Positions 1 to 11,574 are shown, counted from the first letter of the stretch. The stretch is DNA of 64,000 nt from Diplolepis rosae (GCA_030998225.1 JAPYXD010000056.1:1364001-1428000), one strand, 5' to 3'. Program-made: numbers and translations. Notes: a model not told the origin generated them from the letters alone.

Positions 1-520
1 CTTACAATTTCTTCTGAAAGACGGGCATCTGATTTTAACGCCTTTCCAAATTTCCAAATTCTTGATCTGTGTCGCTTGATACCGAAAAATCATCGCTCTC
101 AAAAAATGTTTCACTATTATCAGGAAATCAACTACAATCATCCAATTTTCTGTTTTTACAAGCAATTATGCGACAATTCCAACATAAAACATCATTGAGG
201 ACAATACTTTTTCCAAAGCAAAGAGAAAAAGTATTTGCTTCATCTACAGATTCTACTCTTTTCTTACGCTTATTTGCACCCTTAGTGAACCTGCTGTAAG
301 CAGAACATCTTTGATTCATCAAACTTTTCGATGAATTTTCTAATGAGGTACGGTCGCTGGATGACGACGGCTGCGGGCCCGCTTTCCCACTCTGACCAAC
401 CGCCGATACTGGGATTTCAACTCCCTGCATCGTAAACACTTCTTTTCTGTCTGCCATGACGGCATAGCTTTTTTCATCCAGGAACTTTGCCGGGAAAATC
501 CCGTTGCCCACCGTAACCAC
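1..520 (-). pseudogene. Deleted SWIM/DDE-type transposase copy (partial)
   Basis: This minus-strand fragment runs off the left edge. An open stretch from 520 to 128 gives a 130-residue basic/Ser-rich peptide (start MVTVGNG, later KGANKRKKR and a Cys-rich CWNC segment). Past its stop the same frame continues with an acidic tail (FPDNSETFFESDDF) to about position 30. Bases 1-52 match the interior of the transposase copy at 55.7 kb: both read WKG/GKALKSD...EEI, here with one extra base. This suggests a deletion derivative joining an N-terminal region to a later part. The 5' leader around 425-535 (CACGTGG followed by GGGCAACGG) also matches 9.40-9.48 kb. The family assignment of the N-terminal part is an inference. 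Confidence 0.45.
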
Positions 521-570
521 GTGGAGGTGCCCTGAATATGCAGACAGTACAGTCTAAGGAACTCCATTCA

Positions 571-1491
571 TGTGTACATTAAAAGTTACATAATTTGCAA
601 CATTGGTCTGCAGCAATGCTATGCTTACATCGATCTAAATTCGCCAGACAGACGGCTGGCGACTGATGGTTTATAAAACATACTCAAATGGGTCAAAACC
701 GTTGAATTCGAACACCAACTTATAGTACACAGCTACCTAATTGCGAAATCTGTCAATGCGAGATACTCTTCGAAAATTGTAAAACAGTAAATTGTTTACA
801 CAAAACAATATGAATCCAGTGATAGAGAAAGACAGTGACGAAGATTACGTGTATAACATAGAGTGAGATGCATTGTTGAAATAATGTTTATTTTATAGAG
901 TTATAAGCTAAACAAAAATTGTTTCAGGCATCAATGAATCCATAGAAGAGTTTTCTCGAAATCGTGAAAGAAACAAACGATAAAATTGCATACTTAATAA
1001 ACGCATTCTCGAGGTTCGAAATTTTGCTGCGTCTGTAATTTTTTATCAGTTTTCATATGAAAATAAATTTGAAAAAATTTTATTTATTTTTCAATGGATT
1101 TATTGTTTTCTAATATAGGAAAAACTTTTAGGTGCCTTTTCTACAACTTAGTTTACAAATTCACTTTGTTTAAGAATTTTGAAATATTATTGCTTGCTGC
1201 AAATAACACTGTGCAAGATCTGATTGTTGTATGTTGCATCATCTCAAGAAATTTTGAAATTATATCCTGAGTATGCATTAACACATTATAACAACAGTTT
1301 TTAATTTTATAGTGAAAGTTTTACTATCATCTTTCGAAAGCATTTGAATATGTACCTGCAATACTGTTTTTAATGTTTTTTATCTATATCACTGTCGGAC
1401 ATGGATTTTGGCACTTGACAAATGATAACGGATTTCGACAGAGTTTTTCGCCTAGAATCCGTATCCGGAGACGGAAGTAGAGAATTGGCTC
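571..1491. other. No gene recognised
   Basis: This is AT-rich sequence with short scattered open frames only. No repeat boundary or protein similarity was recognised. Confidence 0.5.
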
Positions 1492-2108
1492 TAGTTTTCG
1501 AGAGAAATGGGGTCCAAAGTTCCAAAAAACGTGTTTTTGGCCATTTTTGTAGACGTGTAAAAATGGAACGGCAATATGGGAGAAAGATATCAAGGAAAAT
1601 CTACAGTGAATATGCTGGTAGATTATAGCTGGATGATCATTCGTGATTTTCCTGGTACTACCTATAAAAGGAAAGCATCACGATCCGTAAAAGAACAGGG
1701 AATTTGCATTCCAAACAGCATCTGAAGTCGTAAAAGGCTAGGGGAATCACAATAAAAAGGCACCCCGAATTGTAAGAAGCGACTGTATTTATAATAATAA
1801 AGCACCCCGAATGTGGGAGACTAGAAAATTAATGGGAGGAAAGTTAGAGGATGGAGAGAGAAGCGAGCGCCAAGATGGTAGCGTGTGGTGCAATGGGTGC
1901 GCGCACATGTACAAAGTCTGTTCCCAACCATTTCAAGGTCATGGCACCTGGTTATTTATTTTTTACTCCGTAAGGGCAAGAAACAAGCTTTCATTTCATT
2001 TAATTCAGAAGGTTCTATTGGCTCGCATTACATTTTTACACGTCCACAAAAATGGCCAATAACACGTTTCTTGAGACTTTTGACCCCGTTTCTTTCGAAA
2101 ACCATAAG
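1492..2108. mobile_element. Foldback/MITE-like element
   Basis: Two inverted arms of roughly 70-75 bases lie about 460 bases apart. The left arm is near 1492-1567 (reads GGGGTCCAAAGT then TGTTTTTGGCC) and the right arm near 2031-2105 (GGCCAATAACACG then GACCCCG). The arms are clearly related but diverged. No transposase lies between them, so this looks like a non-autonomous foldback element. The outer ends and target duplication could not be fixed. Confidence 0.5.
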
Positions 2109-2441
2109 GTTCACTTATAACATCTATTGTTGTTGAACAATTTAATACTTTCTCTACTTATTTATTCTACTTTAGATTTTACTCTATAAAATAATAAAAC
2201 TTGCTATCATCGAATAGCAAGATTTTATACAAGAATAATATAACTTTTTATTACTATACAAAAAACTTTTCTATTTGCAAACTGATGCAAGATTTTAAGT
2301 GGAATATTAAGCAGGTGGACTATAGCCCTCCAAAACTACGATATTCAAATAGAATAACACGCAGATAAAAACTTTGTCCTTGTAGACAGAAAAGTTGCCA
2401 AAAATGAGCTGTAAAGACGGCAAAATAATTTGACATGACAT

Positions 2442-3148
2442 TTAATATTTGAAGATAATTTCGTTTAAATGTTGTCCGCAACTATCTCTCACATGGTCCA
2501 TTCTGTGGGTCTTATTATCGAGCACCCTCTCAAGCATACTAGCCAGTATTCCTTTAATAACGCATCTTATGTTCGCTTCCAATGCATCAATAGATTGTGG
2601 TTTATCAATATGAACAAGTGATTTTACATATTCCCACAAAAAGTAATCAAACGGCGTCAGATCACAAGATCTTGGAGGTCAATTTATGGATCGATTTCTT
2701 AAGATGATTTGTTTATAAAAATTTTCTTTCAATAAATCGATGGTTTTGCCTGCTAAATGGCACGTTGCACCATTCTGTTAAACCACAAGTCAGCTACACC
2801 AATATCTGGAATTTTTGCAACAAATATTCATTGATTATTGATTTTTAGCGTGCGCCATTGACGGATACACGCACTTCTTTTGAATTTTTAAACAATTACG
2901 ATCCAATGATGCCGCCTTCCCATAAACCGCATCAAAGAGTGCATTTTTCCAGAGGCATTGGTAGCTCTTGGATGAAAAAATGTAAAACTGCATCTAACTT
3001 TATTGACTGTTTCGCGAATAGTGCGTTCAGTTGGACGATTATGAACACCATAAACTGATCGAAGAGCACGTAAAACAGTTTTTACAGAGCACAGATTTTG
3101 TAAATAAATTTCCACAATTTGTAAACGTTCAGGCGTAAGTCTATTCAT
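2442..3148 (-). pseudogene. Tc1/mariner-like (DUF4817-type) transposase, internally deleted
   Basis: The minus-strand reading starts MNRLTPERLQIVEIYLQN and gives the N-terminal helix-turn-helix of the insect IS630/Tc1/mariner group usually tagged DUF4817. It then jumps, by internal deletion, to the middle of the catalytic domain (CVSVNGARYKS), continues through NGATCHLAGKT and CDLTPFDYFLWEYVKS, and ends DSCGQHLNEIIFKY, the usual C-terminus. The motif normally reading QQDGATCH has N in place of the catalytic D. Several frameshifts are present. Related remnants lie at 14458 and 16366. The element is inactive. Confidence 0.8.
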
Positions 3149-3264
3149 GGTGAAATGTCAATGAATACTGAACACAATTGTCATATGGACATGAAAATTG
3201 TCACATGTGATATGCCCGAGAATCCCTATTGAAAAAAGTACCTCGTGTTAGATCACCCTTTATT
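3149..3264. repeat. 5' end/TIR side of the DUF4817 element
   Basis: Upstream of the transposase start the sequence reads toward ACCCTTTATTA at about 3254-3264. This resembles the ACCCTTTAT end of the 16.3-17.0 kb copy. The matching opposite terminus near 2.4 kb was not found. Confidence 0.35.
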
Positions 3265-5099
3265 AGACCATGGCCGCTAATAAGATGCGCATTCATCTAA
3301 TTAAAGTGGAGATCGGCTAGGGAGGTGGAAATCGAAGCTCACCAGTTTGGTTGTCGACCCTCGAGAATCACTTCGGTGTCCGACAAAGATGCCATCCATC
3401 AAATGAACAGTTCGCGCACACTCAAAGGCGCGGAGTATTGGTGAGTTTGAGAGGGCACGCAATACCGAACTCGTTTAAAACAACTTTTTTTAAAAAATGA
3501 TTGCCTCAAAATTTTCGTTTTAATCTTTGTTTCATAAGATGTTTTTAGTAACTGAATATCGCAAATTACATTCAGAATTTCTCATTTCCAATTTTTATTA
3601 GCATCATTTCATTTTCAAACATTTATTTTGGAGGCTATAATTTCAAAATCAATTCGGCAAACTTAATGTTAGAAAAAAAATTTGATTGGCAAAGTTCACT
3701 TTCAACGTTTTATGTGTGTTCGATTGTATGTTTTAATGTTTTTTTTCTATTCTATGTTAGAAAATGAGTAATTTTTGTGAATAATGCATCGTTGTATGGA
3801 AGGTACTTTTGAATTATTTGATATGCAATTTTGTAAAATGTGTGGCAATTTGATTCGATTTGTTTCGCAAGTGATATTAGATCTTTGGGACCATCGAGCA
3901 AGCTTTTCAAAATGGCCTTACAGTACTCGTTAAGATTGATTTTTTCAAGAAAATTGGTTGCTTCAAAGGGCATAGCCGGATAAGCATGCTTTGGCTGCCC
4001 CCGCTTGGATTTGATTCTTATGTGGTGGATAAGTTTGTACCATTATAAAAGTAATTTACTTTGAATAATAACTTCAAACATTTTTCTTACAAAAGTTGTA
4101 AACAAATTTTCAATAATAAAAAAATTACTCTGTACATCTAGATAATTGAAATACTCCTTTTTACATTATCTGAAAATTAGATTAAGGGTTTCATGGACGT
4201 GAAAAGAAGTGAAGACTCAGTCTACCTAGAAATTCTTTATTTTAAAAATGAGATTTTCCCTCTTACAAATGAGTCTTTAGACTTAAGGGGTTATATACCT
4301 TTTTCTGGCTCAAAAAATCAAAAAAATTTGTATTGTTTATTTTTAAAGTACATACTTTTAACAATGTTTCTGCAAAATTTCATCGAGATCGGGGCACTAG
4401 AACTTAAGATACGGCCGTCCATAGCGCGCATTTTCTGGAACTACTTGTACTCAATGTCCACCTAAAACTTTAAACGCGATTATCTGAGAATCGTATTTTT
4501 GAAAAAATTTTTATCGCGGCGAGCACGATATCTCTCTAACCACTACATCGATCAATTTGAAATTTGGAGGGGTTGTTTGTACTTACAATAGCTAGTTTGT
4601 GAAGGAAGGAATTTTATTTCAGACAAATCCTTCTGTTTTTTTGTGGAAAACTCAATTTTTCGACCTTAAAAAATCGACTTTTTTGGAAAAAATATCACTG
4701 TAACTGTAAAAAAATTTTCTTTGTAAAATCCTTCGTTCACGAACAAGGTCACACTATATACTAACGTAGTTTTTTTTCAGCTGAGCCGTTACCGTTATTT
4801 CATGCTCACAGTACGCAATTACCAACAAAAGGAGTTCTGCGGCAAGGAGTGTACCTTCTCTAATTTTTCGAATTTTCACTCGAAATTTTATACAAAAACA
4901 CAATAAGAGATATACTTTTTGAAACTTTTTATCGCATTTGAATAAAACTATGGTAACATGATTAAAAAAGATAAATAAAACCCCTGTATTTCCATAGAGA
5001 AAAAGGCATATAACCCCTTAACTATAATACCTTTGGCCTATTTATTATCTATGAAGATGAATCTCCGATCTTGACGGTAAACGCTATGATTCTTCTAAC
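3265..5099. other. No gene recognised
   Basis: About 1.8 kb with only short open frames (for example 73 residues minus at 3752-3973 and 90 residues plus at 4193-4465). Neither is recognised, and both have the low-complexity composition expected by chance in AT-rich DNA. Confidence 0.5.
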
Positions 5100-5725
5100 T
5101 TATCTGATGATAGATGCACCGCTTAGCCCAAATTCAATTTCTATCAGAATTATTAAATTTATGATAACCCAGTCGTACGTTATAACGGGCGACCTCCGCT
5201 GAAACGTCAAAAAAAATAAAATAAAATCTTGAACGATGCGGACCCGAGGACTCGGGATTACCCTCGGTGTCACCGGCGTTACTAAGGCGGCTTCTAATGT
5301 GAGCGCCTGGCGTCTCTCGACGCCATATTTATAAAATGATGACCCTGAAAATAAGAACTTGGCATGCAACGAGAAAAGCGAAGCCAAGCAGGGGTTCCGG
5401 CTAGGGTTATTATGGATTCGGGAGTCCGGATCAGGCAAGGTTTTAGGTTAGGACAGGAATCTTAACCTAAACATAGAAGCTCTTGGGCAAATAAAATAAT
5501 AAAATAAATTAAGCAATTAAAACTAAACTACAATTTATTTTGTGATCGGGTAATGCCCTGGCTCGATATAAATACAAAAGATCTCAGATGAGATTAATAA
5601 AATATCGTGGCCAACATGGCGCATGATATAACAAAAGAGGCAGAGCTCTGAGAGAGCCTGAGAGCCACGCGGTTTAAGTGAATAAAAATTTTATAATTGC
5701 CCGGAATAGAGTCACAAAGACTTAC

Positions 5726-5788
5726 CGAAGACCTGGCCGCGATCTCGCGCCTAACTTCGTCCAGGTTGAATTCAGTGTTGGCGTCCAT
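5726..5788 (-). CDS. Candidate first coding exon or retroelement leader exon
   Basis: Reading minus, ATG at 5788 opens 21 codons (MDANTEFNLDEVRREIAARSS). It is followed exactly in phase by a strong donor, GTAAGT. The stretch is more GC-rich than its surroundings. No downstream exon could be matched, although a possible acceptor (GACGTTTCAG) lies near 5199-5208. Because it sits just downstream of a possible LTR (5804-6296, same strand), it may instead belong to an LTR-retrotransposon leader; the string TGGACGCCAACAC at the ATG could even be a primer binding site. Both readings are open. Confidence 0.3.
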
Positions 5789-5803
5789 TAGATTTATATT
5801 TTT

Positions 5804-6296
5804 TGAGGTTGATTAGCACTCTTAGGACAACGACAGAATAAAGCTGCACGCCAAAGGTGTCGCGCAGTTTTATTACATCAGCTGGAAAGGCTAGCGCACG
5901 CGCGTGAAGCTCAGGTTTGCGCGGGCGACTCGTCTTGTGAGGACGACGGCGCGAGGCAATCAATGAGCTGAAGCGTCTATCGGTCAGCTTGCCCCATTGG
6001 CTTAAAACGTAGAGGGGTGCGTTTAAACTACGTTGAGTTTGTACTGCACAACACAGCAGTTACAAATAGACAAGGCTAATATACAATATAGAATACAATA
6101 TCTAATTGTTCCAACCTGTCATGCCCTCTGTGGCTTGCCAGTGAACCCCTCTGCGTGCGATGGTAACACAGCGATCTCCTTGGCGGCGCCTTTCAAGCTG
6201 GTGTTTTTCAATGAAACAAATAAAAAAAGAAAACGGCCAGAAAAACAATAAAAAAATAAAAGAATTTTATGAGCAGCTCTCAGACTATCCCTGACA
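5804..6296 (-). repeat. Possible LTR (minus strand)
   Basis: On the minus strand this block begins TGTCAGGGATAGTC and ends AACCTCA, i.e. TG...CA. It is CpG-rich in its 3' half and is followed about 14 bases later by a TGG-initiated string that could be a primer binding site. The length (493 bases) fits an LTR. No second LTR and no target duplication were found, so the call is tentative. A true host promoter is the alternative. Confidence 0.3.
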
Positions 6297-6440
6297 GTTT
6301 TGAGTTTTAATTAAAAGGTGGCTTGGGCTCGATCTTGTCGTTGCCGGTCGAGGTAAAAAAAGTTAACGTAATTTACCACGTTACAACGTAATATAACATG
6401 ATTCGGCATTTAAATGCTTAGTGGGTTTAATACCATCAAC

Positions 6441-6572
6441 TGTTACGGGCGGTCCAAAGTGTGCAATATTTTTTTTGAAAAATGTTTTTATTGATGTACA
6501 AAATCTAATTTATGAAATATCAATTGCTTTAGAAGTGAATTAACTGCACACTTTTGAACGTTCGTAACCTGA
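6441..6572. mobile_element. Small MITE
   Basis: The inverted ends GTTACGGGCGGTCCAAAGTG (from 6444) and CACACTTTTGAACGTTCGTAAC (to about 6569) bracket about 130 bases of AT-rich filler. The arms pair over about 25 bases with a few mismatches, typical of a small non-autonomous DNA transposon. Confidence 0.5.
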
Positions 6573-6779
6573 TTGCATTCCAATGGCTAATGCAACTCAG
6601 CATTTCTGGTCATGCGAGCTGGTCTTGACACGTAGAGTAATTCATATTCTAGTTATTTAAATACATTTAAATCAAACTTTTAAAAGTTTGAATAAAACTT
6701 TGAAAAATAAGACTATTTCACCCTTTTGTTTTTCAGGTGCATTAATGTTTTATAAGGTAGATTAATTGATAGCGAGAGT

Positions 6780-7612
6780 GCATAGGCACTCGATCGCTAT
6801 GAACTATAAAGATATGAATTGCGAAAAACCCGAAGAATGAGTGTAAGGTGAGAGCAATGATATAAGAACTAGGATAAGCGGAGAAAGAATAGAATAGGAA
6901 AAAGAATGAGCAATAGCAGACTCGCGACTATATCACCGCGATATAATGTACGAATAGAAGAGGAAAGAGAGAATAAAGGAGTGAGGAAGAGAGAAAGAGC
7001 GAGAGATATCCAGCACACGTACACCCACGCATTGTTTGTCGCCACAGCTTTCTGCCGTTTGTCAATTCCTCCTTTCGTTCGCCTATGCACATGCCTAATA
7101 TACTGGTCTCTTTAAGAAAATCTTGATGCGCTCTGCTGTCCTTCGCGAGGCTAGCATTCATCTCATAATTGCATCTCCTCCTCATACACCTATCCTTGCT
7201 CAAATGCTTTAGCCAGCTGATCTCCCGCCACAAAAGCACGTGCTTCTTGTAACTAAAACCCAACGCTCATCTGAATACTTAAATAATTATGTTAAAGCTT
7301 TAATCCACTTAAAGATTATAAACCCAGACTAATTAAATATATATATTTCGATTTACTCTGAAATATATTGGAAACTAAAATTGTTTCTACAATTTGATGA
7401 CCATGCATCAAATATTAAAAATTGATGAGCACATTTCCTTTCTCACGATAGGTGTAGAAAGAGGGGAGAAATAATTCCATTCTAAAAATCAGCAAATGGC
7501 GCAATAACCACATCAGCATTTGTGCAAATTCCTAAATCCTCTCTGCCATTATTACCTCTGTCCAATCGCTAATTCCTTAATCATAAAAAAACCCTACCAT
7601 GCTCACCTCGCG
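6780..7612. repeat. Left arm of a long inverted duplication
   Basis: This segment reappears, inverted and diverged, at 14763-16090. Matching landmarks include AGCTGATCTCCCGC (7213) against GCGGGAGATCAGCT (15706), CTTTCTGCCGTT shared at 7050/15815, and CCATTATTACCTCTGTCCAAT (7541) against its complement near 14808. The right arm is longer because a 550-base MITE sits inside it. The arms enclose about 7 kb of nested transposons. Confidence 0.65.
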
Positions 7613-8398
7613 ATGAACTAGTAAAACGGATTAAGGCAAAATCAAATTCGCAGTCTTCTGAGTGTCTTGGCCGGATTCAGACCTTAGAATAATAAAGAAA
7701 ACATTTTTCTTTTATTGTGCACGTCTGGGGTCTGATCGACAGTTCCTAGATCCTAGTTAGTTGATTGAACCCGTAAAACTCTTTCTAACGAAATTATTTA
7801 TTTTTGGAATCGTGTCGGGCAGACGTAAAAGACAAAAGACTTCATCTGGACGGAAGCAATACATATAAGATATATTGCAGTATACAAAATATATTTTTAA
7901 TATATCTTTCTTCGGCGGACTATTTTAAAGTCCAATTCGTTTAATAAAAATGGCAAAAAGGTGCGCGAAATCACAGAAAAATTAATACTACCGAATCTCA
8001 AAACGGTAGTGATAATTTTTCATAAAATATTTTAATTAGATTTAATAGGAAAATTCTAGCGGCGAATAGGGTGAGTCTAAAAGCACTGAACCCTTTTCTG
8101 GTTAAAAGCCAACCGTTATTTTCTCTTTTAAACCTAACAGAAAGTGGCTATAGCGGTGTCGGTTTGCGTCTGCGCGTATTTGTGCACGGATTGCAAACTA
8201 GAAGGACTAGAGTTGCACCTTTTGGGCAACAATAACAAGAAAAATCATCATCCGCCCATTCTCGGAAATCAGGAGGAAGCTCTCTTTCTCTCTCTCGTTC
8301 CAGCAGTGGTAGTCGTAAGTTACAGGATAAGTGTAAGTAGGACATTGTCCCAAAATTTTGTAATTTTGAAACCTTTTATAATAAATTACACAGCCACA
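7613..8398. other. No gene recognised
   Basis: Unassigned AT-rich DNA. A plus-strand open frame at 8144-8512 has no recognisable features and runs into a transposon terminal repeat, so it is left out. Confidence 0.4.
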
Positions 8399-10090
8399 CA
8401 AAAAAAAAGTATAGTGATCTGGGGATGCGACATATGCTTTCCTATGGATTTTGACGCGCTGAATCCGTATCCGATGTCAGAATTTGTCCTCCAGGTCCGC
8501 GCTTCAACCTAATCTCAAAAAACGTGAAAAAATTAGTATTTCCTGTTCTGGGGATGAGGCATGTCGATTCTTATGTTTTTCGATGCATTGAATTTAAATA
8601 AGCTCTTAGAATTGATCGCACACGTTGTTCTTTTGACTCTAACCTCGAAAAAACGCAATTAAATGATAGTAAATTCTGATATACTGCCTTTCAGGCTAGT
8701 TTTTTTTTAGAGCCTATATCAGCGGAGTCTCATTCTTACAGTTGACGTAAACTAACTTTAACTCACCTAAACGAACCTTAACTCACCTAATCTAATCTAA
8801 ACTGTCCTTATATAACCCTTATCGCAGTTAACGACATTTCAAAAAAATTGATTGAATGTCCTCAGTCTGATTGCTTTCCACTATATCGTGTCCTTTTCTC
8901 TTCGAAGGATCGATGCAAAGGGTTTCGCCGTCGTTTTTTCACCTTTAAAATTGTTTCTCTTTTCAGCATCCAACAAAAATCAGCCATCATGACTTCATCC
9001 CATCTACCCTGATATCGTTGTTCCATGACTTTTATATCTTGATGGAACCGTTCGCCTTGTTCTTCACTGTAGTCGCCAACATTGTCGGGAAACCTATGCA
9101 AAAGTAGCAGTCTTTCATACGAAGCGGTTGTTTCCATATAATTGGTGTGGAGAATCTGCAATACTTTTGGAAACCTGAATTTTGATACAACATCAGTCTG
9201 CAGGAATTACAGATGATGTGAGGAACCCAATTTGTTTCTTGGTGTAACACTTTATGACCGAAACATTTTTCATAGAGCGTGCTAACTTCGTCATAAATTT
9301 TCTTCCGCAAAGACGTCACTTCATATCTGGTGCAAATGTAACAAAAGGAATTTACATTTTTGTGGCAGTCGTGCATCGTAAAACACTTTTTTTCTGTGCC
9401 TGCCATGACGGCATGAACGCCGTTTACCCAGGGACTCAGCCGGTATGGATCCGTTGCCCACCGTCACCACGTGGAGGTGCTCTGGTTACAGGCACAAGCG
9501 AAAAATGCTAAAATGGTCAGCAATATCTTTATGTTCACCCATTCTTTTAGAAATCCTAGAATAGAGAGAATAAAACAGTAAATTTCATGTTCATTTCGTT
9601 ATAAAGACATTGCTTATCGTGTTGAAATTTACCTTTTTACAGAATAGTAAAATCTGCGATAGAAGATAATTGTTATATAAGGCCAGTTTAGATTAGATTA
9701 GGTTAGTTAAGGTTAGTTTAGGTGAGTTAAAGTTAGTTAACGTCAACTGTAAGAATGAGACTCCGCTGATATAGGCTCTCAAAAAAAAAGTAGCCTGCAA
9801 GACAGTATATTACAATTTACTATCATTTAATTGCGTTTTTTCGAGATTAGAGTCAAAATAACAACATGTGCGATCGATTCTGAGCGCTTATTTACATTCA
9901 ATGTATCGAAAAACATAAGAATCGACATGCCTCATCCCCATAACAGGAAATACTAATTTTTTCACGTTTTTTGAGGTTAGGTTGAAGCGCGGACCTGAAG
10001 GACAAATTCTGACATCGGATTCGGATTCAGCGCGTCAAAATCCATAGGAAAGCATATGTCGCATCCCCAGATCACGATACTTTTTTTTAA
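8399..10090. mobile_element. 1.7-kb transposon with ~430-bp terminal inverted repeats
   Basis: The outer arms run about 8399-8832 and 9648-10090. They match in inverted orientation over their full length, starting AAAAAAAGTAT then GTGATCTGGGG and reaching inward to CTTATATAAC and ATCGCAG. Divergence is low enough to follow base by base. Both arms carry a degenerate run of TTAGG/TTAAGG-like repeats (about 8755-8815 and 9683-9740). Between them is an internally deleted gene on the minus strand. This is a non-autonomous derivative of a larger element. Confidence 0.8.
8862..9406 (-). pseudogene. Internally deleted repeat-encoded protein (Cys-rich N-terminus, EQGERFHQDI C-terminus)
   Basis: The N-terminal part (from MAGTEKKCFTMHDC) has a zinc-binding-like Cys pattern: FCYICTRYEV, then WVPHIICNSC. 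The C-terminal part reads DYSEEQGERFHQDIKVMEQR, then YQGRWDEVMMADFCWMLKRE. I recognise both as the two ends of a protein found in many copies in insect genomes; its biochemical role is not known to me. The middle is missing and the two parts are in different frames, so the copy cannot be functional. Its location between perfect-looking TIRs shows the family travels as a DNA transposon, or that the gene was captured by one. Confidence 0.65.
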
Positions 10091-10370
10091 TTTTAATAAT
10101 GTACTAATTAAATAAAAAAAACTTTGTGTCAATATCATGTGTAGTTTTTTCGCAATCCATCGTCAAAAATAAGCCCGAAATTCAGGCACGAACGTAGACG
10201 AACCCCTTAAAGGGGGTTTCTACCTTGTTGGGTCAAAAAGCTATACCATTTTCTCGAATTTCGCGGGAGAAAAGTTAGAACGATAATCACTTGAAATTTT
10301 ATAAAAGATGCTGGTTTGCAATCAATGAGGGTCAAATATAAAGAAGAAAACTCTTCATAATGTCATAAAT

Positions 10371-10415
10371 GTTGCGACGTTTCGTTAGCTATGGGTTTGC
10401 CAACCTCATCAGGCT
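10371..10415 (-). ncRNA. Hammerhead-ribozyme-like core of the PLE end
   Basis: On the minus strand CTGATGAG (10412-10405) is followed by a short hairpin, GTTGG...CTAAC, then GAAAC (10383-10379) and GTC (10378-10376). These are the conserved boxes of a hammerhead, in order, with stem II formed. Hammerheads are known from PLE termini. I could not draw convincing stems I and III, so activity is not claimed. The inverted copy at 12.24 kb lacks the CTGATGAG box. Confidence 0.35.
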
Positions 10416-10735
10416 TTATTAAATTAAAAAAAAACACCAAATAGTAAAATTGTCACACACAAGAAAAATAAAAATTAAATTAACTTAATATCAAAAACAT
10501 ACACAAAATTATTAAATTTTACCTTCATAAAAGAAGGTTAACTCATAATGAGTAATGTCGAGAATATAAAATTATAATAAAAGTCATGATTTTACTAATA
10601 AACTTACGTGATGTCATGGAGTCGACGACCCTTTGTCTTCTAAATTATTACATTCAAACACTTAACTTTAAATATTGACAACAGTTATTGTAAACATAGA
10701 ATTTGAAATGTAAACAGACATCAGCTGGAAAGCTA

Positions 10736-11071
10736 TCATGAATTTAATGTATTAAGTAATGAAAAATAAATTCTATTCAAAGTAAATATGTCTTCTTTTT
10801 GATTTATACTAAATTTATTAAATTTTATATGGATCATCTCTGATGTTGATCTCTTCTGATAGACAAAGATATAATCAACAATCTTGGTATTTTCCCAATC
10901 AAATTCATGGCTGAATTCCAATTGATGTTCACAGACTACGGATTCACTGTATTTTTTATAACTCTTAATGCTCTCTTAGATTCACCAATATAAGTCGCGG
11001 GCCAATTTTTACAATTAAATTTGTACACAATATTAGTTTGTGGAGTCTTTACCTAATTTTATTATTGATTT
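10736..11071 (-). pseudogene. Penelope GIY-YIG endonuclease domain
   Basis: Downstream of the RT on the minus strand the reading gives IVYKFNCKNWPATYIGESKR and, after a frameshift, QLEFSHEFDWENTKIVDYIF and RSTSEMIHIKF. This is the C-terminal GIY-YIG nuclease characteristic of PLEs. YIG and the following Arg are kept. The Cys pair of the PLE-specific zinc motif is reduced (C..W). A frameshift near 10935 separates the two halves. The domain nicks the insertion site in active PLEs; this copy is dead. Confidence 0.8.
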
Positions 11072-11110
11072 CAAAGTTTTGTTAACGATTGGGATAGTTG
11101 ACACATTGTA

Positions 11111-11522
11111 TTTTTTGAAGATATTAGACAATTTAGTGAAGTTTGTTACGTTGTATCGCAAACATACTTTTGGTTGATGTCTGCGATACAACGTAACAAA
11201 CTTCACTAAATTGTCTAATATCTTCAAAAAAGATTGTTAAACAAATATTATTAAACAACGATTATCCAAATAGCTTTATCGATAAAAATATAAAAATCCG
11301 TATGAATAAAATTGAATATAGCTCTCCAAATTCTCTAAATAAAAAAAAAGACGTTCAGATTTATACAAACATACTTTTGGTTGATGTCTGTATAAATCTG
11401 AACGTTTTTTTTTATTTAGAGAATTTGGAGAGCTATATTCGATTTTATTCATACGGATTTTTATATTTTTATCGATAAAGCTATTTGGATAATCGTTGTT
11501 TAATAATATTTGTTTAACAATC
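11111..11522. repeat. Two abutting palindromes sharing one loop sequence
   Basis: Palindrome 1 has arms 11111-11160 and 11182-11231, which match perfectly over 50 bases. Palindrome 2 has arms 11232-11367 and 11389-11522, nearly perfect over about 134 bases. The loops 11161-11181 and 11368-11388 are the same 21-base string in the same orientation (ACATACTTTTGGTTGATG core). The palindromes touch with no gap. Both lie in the PLE coding region between RT and nuclease. Confidence 0.9.
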
Positions 11523-11574
11523 TTCAAATTGGCGTTATGAAACGTTTTGTGAGATAAAGATATCGCTCGGTCAA

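Noticed and set aside
6840..7020. Possible CRISPR-like or regular array in GAGA-rich DNA
   Set aside because: Simple purine-rich tract with no regular spacer structure; the organism is a eukaryote.
8144..8512. 122-residue plus-strand frame
   Set aside because: Runs into the terminal inverted repeat of the 8.4-10.1 kb element, overlaps other frames, no recognisable motif.
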